Shown piece after piece: positions 59,364 to 64,000 of a stretch of 64,000 bases of DNA. The notes below the pieces were generated by a model. The model ran no database searches, had not been told where the DNA came from, and was given only the letters and a program-made list of their open reading frames with translations. The stretch comes from Onstottus_B arcticum (GTDB lineage Bacteria > Acidobacteriota > Blastocatellia > UBA7656): contig JBBPIE010000009.1 of the NCBI GenBank assembly GCA_038040485.1, positions 1 to 64,000 on the forward strand, in the 5' to 3' direction. Numbering within the stretch: the stretch's first letter is position 1; every line of letters starts with the position of its first letter. A program made the position numbers and the translations under genes.

Positions 59364-62300
59364 CTATGTGTCCGAGCCCGGCCGAATATCGAAGGGTCCG
59401 CCTACCTTGTCGAGTTCTGCTTTGACCTGTTCCTCGGTGTGGCCCATCTGCCGAAGCAGAGCGGTGTAGTTCGCGATTGCGCTTTGTAAATGTGGGTGCT
59501 CGTGGCCGGTGGCAATGGTGAACCGGGAGAGAATCTCCAAATCACGCCGCATCAACGGCTCGGCCTCCGCCAGCCGGTTTGTGGCCGTGAGTAACAAAGC
59601 TAGGTTGTTGAGGCGGATGGCGACCGTGGGATTGTCAGGGCCGAAACTGTGCTCGTCAATTGCCAGCGAACGGCGCATCAACGGCTCCGCCTCCAAAAGG
59701 CGATTCGTGGCCGTGAGCAACAAAGCCAGGTTGTTGAGGCGGATGCCGATCTTGGGATGGTCAGGGCCGAAGCTCTGCTCGTCAATGTCAGCCGCACGCC
59801 GCATGAACGACTCCGCCTCTGCCAGCCGGTTCGTGGCCTGGAGTAGCAGCGCCAGGTTGTTGAGGTCTCTGGCGACATCGGGGTGGTCAGCGCCGAGGCT
59901 CTGCTCGTCAATCTCAAGCGCCCGCCGCATCAACGGCTCGGCCTCCGCCAGCCGGTTCGTGTCCTTGAGCAACGAAGCCAGGTTGTTGAGGCGGATGGCG
60001 ACCGTGGGATGGTCAGGGCCGAAGCTCAGCTCATCAATTGCAAGCGCTCTCTTCATTGGCGGCTCAGCTTCCGCCAGCCGGTTCGTGTCCTTGAGCAACA
60101 GCGCGAGGTTGTTGAGGTCTGTCGCAACGTCGGGATGGTCAGGGCCGAAGCTCCGCTCGTCAATCTCAAGCGCCCGTCGCATCAACGGCTCGGCCTCCGC
60201 CAGCCGGTTTGTGGCCTGGAGGAGCTGGGCCAGGTTGTTTAGGGCTGAGGCCACGTTCGGGTGATCCTTGCCTAAGCTTTTCTCGAAGATCTCAACCACG
60301 CGGCACATCAACGATTCCGCCTCTGGCATCCGGTTCGTGGTCTGGAGCAGCGTGGCCAGGTTGTTGAGGTCTGTCGCAACGTCGGGATGGTCGGGGCCGA
60401 AACACTTTTCGTCAATCTGAAGCGCCCGCCGCATCAATGGTTCGGCCTCCCGGAGCCGGTTCGTTGCCTGAAGCAACTGCGCCAGGTTGTTGAGGCCTCT
60501 GGCACCGACAGGATGGTCAGGGCCGAAGTTCTGCTCGTCAATCTGAAGCGCCCGGCGCATCAACGGCTCGGCCTCCGGCAGCCGGTTCGTCCCCTGGAGC
60601 AACTGCGCTAGGTTGTTGAGGTCTATGGCGACATCGGGATGGTCAGCGCCGAAGCTCTGCTCGTCAATCTCAAGCGCCCTGCGTATCAACGGCTCCGCCT
60701 CCGCCAAGCGGTTCGTGTCCTGGAGCAACAGCGCGAGGTTGTTGAGGTCTCTAGCAACGACGGGATGATCAGGGCCGCAGGTCTGCTCGTCAATCTCGAG
60801 CGCCCGTCGCATCAACGGCTCCGCGTCCGCGAACCGGTTCGTGGCCTGGAGGAACAGCGCTAGGTTGTTGAGGTCTCTGGCAACGACAGGATGCTCAGGC
60901 CCAGAGCTTTGCTCGTCAAGCTCAAGCGCTCGCCGCATCAACGGCTCGGCCTCCGGCAGCCGGTTCGTCGCCTGGAGCAACTGCGCCAGGTTGTTGAGAT
61001 CCCTGGCAACAACAGGATGGTCAGGGCCGAAGGTTCGCTTGTCAATCTCAAGCGCTCGCCGCATCAACGGCTCGGCCTCCGACAGCCGCTTCGTTGCTTG
61101 GAGCAACTGCGCCAGGTTATTGAGGGCTGTGGCAACGCCGCGATGGTAAGGCCCGAAGCTTCGCTCGTCAATCTCAAGCGCCCGTCGAACCAGTGCCTCC
61201 GCTTCCGCGAAACTACCGAGGTGATGGAGCGGCCCGCATGCCTGATTGGCAACGTATATTCCAAGCGGGCGCCCTCGTTCCATCAACTGCCAGGCAAACG
61301 CTACGACCGGCCTCAACTCCCAGCGGTGTTCGTGTCGCACCCATCCTTCCCAAAGAAAATCAGCCCGTGTCTTGACCTGCGCGAAGAGAGCCGGTTCAAG
61401 TGTCCCCGCGTGGTCACCAGCGCGTTGCATTAATTCCTGAAGCAAGCGGTGCATGCGTGCGACTAGCGGTTGGCTATCGTCATCCACGACTCCAGTTGCT
61501 TTCAGAAGGCGCAGGCTGAAGAGTCGGCGCAGGAGGTTTTGCCACGGGTCTGGATGGCCCGGTGCCGCATCCTGACCGAGTTCCGGAAACTGCTCTGCAA
61601 CAAGCGCTCGGATCCAAGGCAAAGCAATTTGATCTGCTGGAAGAAGCGCGGCGTAGCTGAGCGCCAGCTTCTCGTGTTCACTCAGACGCTCCAACGTCGG
61701 CTGGAGCGTAGCGGTGAGTCGCTTCTCGCCATGCCGCACGCCTTCGGTGGTCTGGCTGGCGGCGCTCTCGAGTCCTTCCAGTCCTTCTCGCTTCAGCCGT
61801 TCAAGAAAGCTGGCGCACGTTACGTCATCCGCAAACTGCCCGAGAAAAACCGCTGCAGTCTCGATCGCGAGCGTGAAGCAGCCCAGCAGCCTGACGATTC
61901 CCTGGGCAGCTTCGCGCTCCACAGCATCTTCGCCTTTGTAGTTGCGCGCAAATCTTCCGGCTGGCTGGTAAGTCTCAATCAGATCGAGCGCATCAGCCTC
62001 CGGCATTTCATCCACCGCCAGAAACGCCCGGTCTTGATGCCGCGCAAACAGATCGTTCTCTCCAAGCCGCGTCGTTGCGATGACGTGAAGCCAATCGGCA
62101 GCGGGCAGGCGCTGAGTCTGCGCCGGTTCGAGGAGCGCAGGCCGATCGACGTTGTCCAGAATGAGCAGGCATCGGTGCGGCTCGCGAGCATCGGCCAGGC
62201 GGCGCAACTCGGTCAGCACCCTCTCCCATTGAAGCTCGGTGTCTATCTTTTCGGCGTCGGTAAACTCGACACCGAGCGCAGGCCCCAGTGTCGTGATGGC

Positions 62301-63059
62301 GACGACGAGGTCTTCGCGGCCTTCGCAGCGGACCTGCCAGCGACCGCCACCGTAGTCGTGAGCGAAGGCGTGGGCGTACTCGTTAGCAAGAGCGGTCTTG
62401 CCCATCCCGCCCAAGCCATGCACCGCCGTGAGCACGCCGATCTTTTTCAACGCAACGGTTTCGCGAAGGCGGCGGAGCTCTTCTGTGCGGCCGGTGAAGT
62501 GCGCGTTGTGCGCGTCAACGTTGCCGAGGCGTTGCTCGGCGCGTTCCCCGCGCTGGATGCGCTCGGCAATCCGCTGGTTGAGTTTTGCCAGGCGCCGTTG
62601 GACTTCAACTTCACGAAGCGCCTCCTCGCCCTCGTGAAACCACGGGCGCAAATCGAAGTGCTGGCGGCGGCGCAACTCCGCAACCCATTCGGCCGAACGT
62701 CGGTCGAAGTCCTTGTCCTGCCAGCCGGGCACTTCGACGAAGTAAATAGGCGCTACGCCTTCGCCAACTAAAGCTCGGGCTACTTCGTTCTTGACGTACT
62801 CATTAAACTCCCATTCGCAATACTCGCTCTGAAGGTAATCAGGCGAGATACAGGCGAGCATCAGACGCGACTCGCGCAAGCCTTGGAGGATGCGGTGACG
62901 CCAGTCGTCCATGCCTTGAATATCGGTAACGTCGAAGAACGGACGGAGCGGGCGGCCTGAGAACGACTCGAAGTCGCGGCTGATACGTTCGACAAACTCG
63001 GTGATGCGTTTTTGCTCGTTGTCGCGTCGCGAGTAAGAGATGAAGAGATCGTAGGGCAT
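59364..63059 (-). CDS. TIR/NB-ARC/TPR STAND protein
   Basis: The 1231-residue protein has an N-terminal TIR domain (about 1-140): YDLFISYSRRD, then SPDYLQSEYCEWEF with Glu84 at the position of the catalytic Glu of NAD-cleaving TIRs. An NB-ARC ATPase follows with VHGLGGMGKTALANEYA (Walker A, near 215) and CLLILDNVD (Walker B, near 297). RMHRLLQEL near 535 resembles an MHD motif. About thirteen 42-residue kinesin-light-chain-type TPRs (LNNLALLLQATNRLAEAEPL) run from about 610 to 1200. The order TIR, NB-ARC, TPR matches bacterial STAND immune receptors. Anti-phage function by NAD depletion is inferred, not shown. Confidence 0.88.
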   Translation of the reverse strand: MPYDLFISYSRRDNEQKRITEFVERISRDFESFSGRPLRPFFDVTDIQGMDDWRHRILQGLRESRLMLACISPDYLQSEYCEWEFNEYVKNEVARALVGEGVAPIYFVEVPGWQDKDFDRRSAEWVAELRRRQHFDLRPWFHEGEEALREVEVQRRLAKLNQRIAERIQRGERAEQRLGNVDAHNAHFTGRTEELRRLRETVALKKIGVLTAVHGLGGMGKTALANEYAHAFAHDYGGGRWQVRCEGREDLVVAITTLGPALGVEFTDAEKIDTELQWERVLTELRRLADAREPHRCLLILDNVDRPALLEPAQTQRLPAADWLHVIATTRLGENDLFARHQDRAFLAVDEMPEADALDLIETYQPAGRFARNYKGEDAVEREAAQGIVRLLGCFTLAIETAAVFLGQFADDVTCASFLERLKREGLEGLESAASQTTEGVRHGEKRLTATLQPTLERLSEHEKLALSYAALLPADQIALPWIRALVAEQFPELGQDAAPGHPDPWQNLLRRLFSLRLLKATGVVDDDSQPLVARMHRLLQELMQRAGDHAGTLEPALFAQVKTRADFLWEGWVRHEHRWELRPVVAFAWQLMERGRPLGIYVANQACGPLHHLGSFAEAEALVRRALEIDERSFGPYHRGVATALNNLAQLLQATKRLSEAEPLMRRALEIDKRTFGPDHPVVARDLNNLAQLLQATNRLPEAEPLMRRALELDEQSSGPEHPVVARDLNNLALFLQATNRFADAEPLMRRALEIDEQTCGPDHPVVARDLNNLALLLQDTNRLAEAEPLIRRALEIDEQSFGADHPDVAIDLNNLAQLLQGTNRLPEAEPLMRRALQIDEQNFGPDHPVGARGLNNLAQLLQATNRLREAEPLMRRALQIDEKCFGPDHPDVATDLNNLATLLQTTNRMPEAESLMCRVVEIFEKSLGKDHPNVASALNNLAQLLQATNRLAEAEPLMRRALEIDERSFGPDHPDVATDLNNLALLLKDTNRLAEAEPPMKRALAIDELSFGPDHPTVAIRLNNLASLLKDTNRLAEAEPLMRRALEIDEQSLGADHPDVARDLNNLALLLQATNRLAEAESFMRRAADIDEQSFGPDHPKIGIRLNNLALLLTATNRLLEAEPLMRRSLAIDEHSFGPDNPTVAIRLNNLALLLTATNRLAEAEPLMRRDLEILSRFTIATGHEHPHLQSAIANYTALLRQMGHTEEQVKAELDKVGGPFDIRPGSDT
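59540..61230. repeat. 126-bp tandem repeats encoding the TPR array
   Basis: About thirteen copies of a 126-bp unit, each carrying AGGTTGTTGAGG on the + strand, encode the 42-residue TPRs of the STAND gene. Neighbouring units are highly similar, which permits recombination and copy-number change. Confidence 0.9.
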
Positions 63060-63089
63060 TGTGTGGTGCTCTGCGAGCTTCGCCTCCGA

Positions 63090-64000
63090 TCAATACCGGC
63101 CGCTGAAGGTGCTGCGCTTGAGGAACTGGCCGTCGCCCGGTTTGCCGACGTACTTGCCGTCTTCGATCACTACTCGACCGCGAGAGAGAACCGTCTTTGT
63201 CACGCCTTTGACCTTCATCCCTTCGTAAGCACTGTAGTCCACGTTCATATGATGAGTGTCCACCGAGATCGTCATCTCTTCGTTCGGATCGAAGATCACA
63301 ATGTCGGCGTCTGAGCCAACGGCGATCGTGCCCTTTCGAGGGAACAGCCCGAAGAGTTTTGCAGCCGAGGTCGAAGTCAGCTCGACGAAGCGGTTGAGGC
63401 TTATTCGTCCGCCGGCGACGCCGCCGTTGTAGATCAAGCTCATTCGATGTTCGACTCCCGGGCCGCCGTTTGGGATCTTGGTGAAGTCGTCGCGCCCGAG
63501 TTCCTTCTGTTCCTTCATGCAAAACGGGCAGTGATCAGTCGAGATGACTTGCAGGTCGTTGCCTTGAAGCCCCTGCCACAACTTGTCCTGATTCCACTTC
63601 TCGCGCAACGGCGGAGTCATCACCCACTTGGCGCCTTCGAAGCCTTCCTTTTCATAGAGTGAATAGTCGAGGAACAGATACTGCGGGCAGGTCTCGGCAT
63701 AAGCTGGCAGCCCGTTGTCGCGAGCTTCGCGAACTTCTTCCAACGCGTCGGCGCAGCTCAAGTGAACGATGTAAACGGGAGCTTCGGCCATCTCGGCAAT
63801 CGCGATCGCGCGGTGCACGCCTTCGGCTTCAGCCTTGGTCGGGCGAGTAAGCGCATGGTACTTCGGCGCGGTTTTGCCTTCGGCGAGAGCGTGCTTGATG
63901 ATCTCGTTGATGACGATTCCGTTCTCGGCGTGCATGCAGACCAGGCCGCCCCAGTTGGCGGCGTTCTTCATCGCGCGAAAGATCGTCGCGTCGTCAGCGA
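63090..64000 (-). CDS. Dihydropyrimidinase/hydantoinase, C-terminal part
   Basis: The frame runs off the right edge, so the N-terminus with the first metal ligands is missing. Present are LVCMHAENGIVINEIIKHAL (metal His), VYIVHLSCADALEEVREARD (metal His), DLQVISTDHCPFCMKEQKEL with the active-site Asp and GSDADIVIFDPNEEMTISVD. These fit the D-hydantoinase/dihydropyrimidinase branch, which opens cyclic ureides in pyrimidine breakdown. An internal Met at 63971 is not the true start. It ends 30 bases before the TIR gene start. Confidence 0.9.
   Translation of the reverse strand, partial: ADDATIFRAMKNAANWGGLVCMHAENGIVINEIIKHALAEGKTAPKYHALTRPTKAEAEGVHRAIAIAEMAEAPVYIVHLSCADALEEVREARDNGLPAYAETCPQYLFLDYSLYEKEGFEGAKWVMTPPLREKWNQDKLWQGLQGNDLQVISTDHCPFCMKEQKELGRDDFTKIPNGGPGVEHRMSLIYNGGVAGGRISLNRFVELTSTSAAKLFGLFPRKGTIAVGSDADIVIFDPNEEMTISVDTHHMNVDYSAYEGMKVKGVTKTVLSRGRVVIEDGKYVGKPGDGQFLKRSTFSGRY

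Noticed and set aside
61470..62771. 433-codon plus-strand open frame
   Set aside because: It is antisense to the NB-ARC region of the STAND gene, whose Walker motifs are clear.

Overview
The window looks like a chromosomal segment around the replication origin of a free-living Gram-negative bacterium. Class Blastocatellia of Acidobacteriota or a close relative is my best guess. It is an inference from gene families and from the many intergenic inverted repeats; there is no rRNA here to settle it. One run of exactly 100 N (7230-7329) marks a scaffold join, so this is a draft or metagenome assembly. I saw no rRNA, CRISPR array or intact insertion sequence, and no tRNA I would defend.

Layout. 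1-7.8 kb: ABC permease, small convergent genes, a decayed toxin-antitoxin pair, a secreted beta-helix/PKD protein, an amidohydrolase, and a secreted repeat-domain protein broken by the gap. 8.1-13.4 kb: one very large secreted protein combining a lamin-tail domain, an extracellular nuclease and a gingipain-type protease. 13.8-18.5 kb: origin region with parB, parA, a perfect parS, dnaA, an oriC with DnaA boxes and a DnaA-trio, and dnaN. 18.5-24.5 kb: orphan response regulator, YpdA-like flavoprotein, PEGA/TPR protein, HD phosphohydrolase and a pseudogene scar. 24.8-27.8 kb: minus-strand operon of two paralogous exported proteins and a matrixin-like metalloprotease. 28.3-36.7 kb: carbohydrate locus with two GMC oxidoreductases, two sugar-phosphate-isomerase-like proteins, a DUF1080 protein and a sugar/nucleoside-type MFS carrier; this content fits oxidation to 3-keto sugars followed by cleavage. 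36.8-42.2 kb: accessory pairs (frameshifted RelE-type module, LLM flavoprotein, EEP nuclease with an unknown partner, GT9-like enzyme, nucleotidyltransferase pair). 42.2-50.4 kb: msrPQ, rnhA, an RluD-type gene, thrS, tsaC, Uma2 and MmcQ/YjbR genes. 50.4-58 kb: a 207-bp tandem duplication, a DUF2378/V4R-like sensor followed by a 2Fe-2S protein, DUF1990, an M28 peptidase, DinB, and a membrane glycosyltransferase. 58-64 kb, all minus strand: ParD-like antitoxin, retropepsin-like protein, DUF5678, a small antitoxin-like protein, a 1231-residue TIR/NB-ARC/TPR protein, and a dihydropyrimidinase running off the right edge.

The most unusual theme is repetitive DNA entering genes. Several different 7-bp repeat families occur; two have entered the RluD-type pseudouridine synthase in frame and another lies in frame in the giant nuclease-protease. 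Separate palindromic families sit in 5' leaders and supply stop codons to neighbouring genes. The main candidates for new biology are these repeats, the nuclease-protease fusion, the exported-protein/matrixin operon, the V4R-like/ferredoxin pair, the EEP pair and the TIR-STAND protein.
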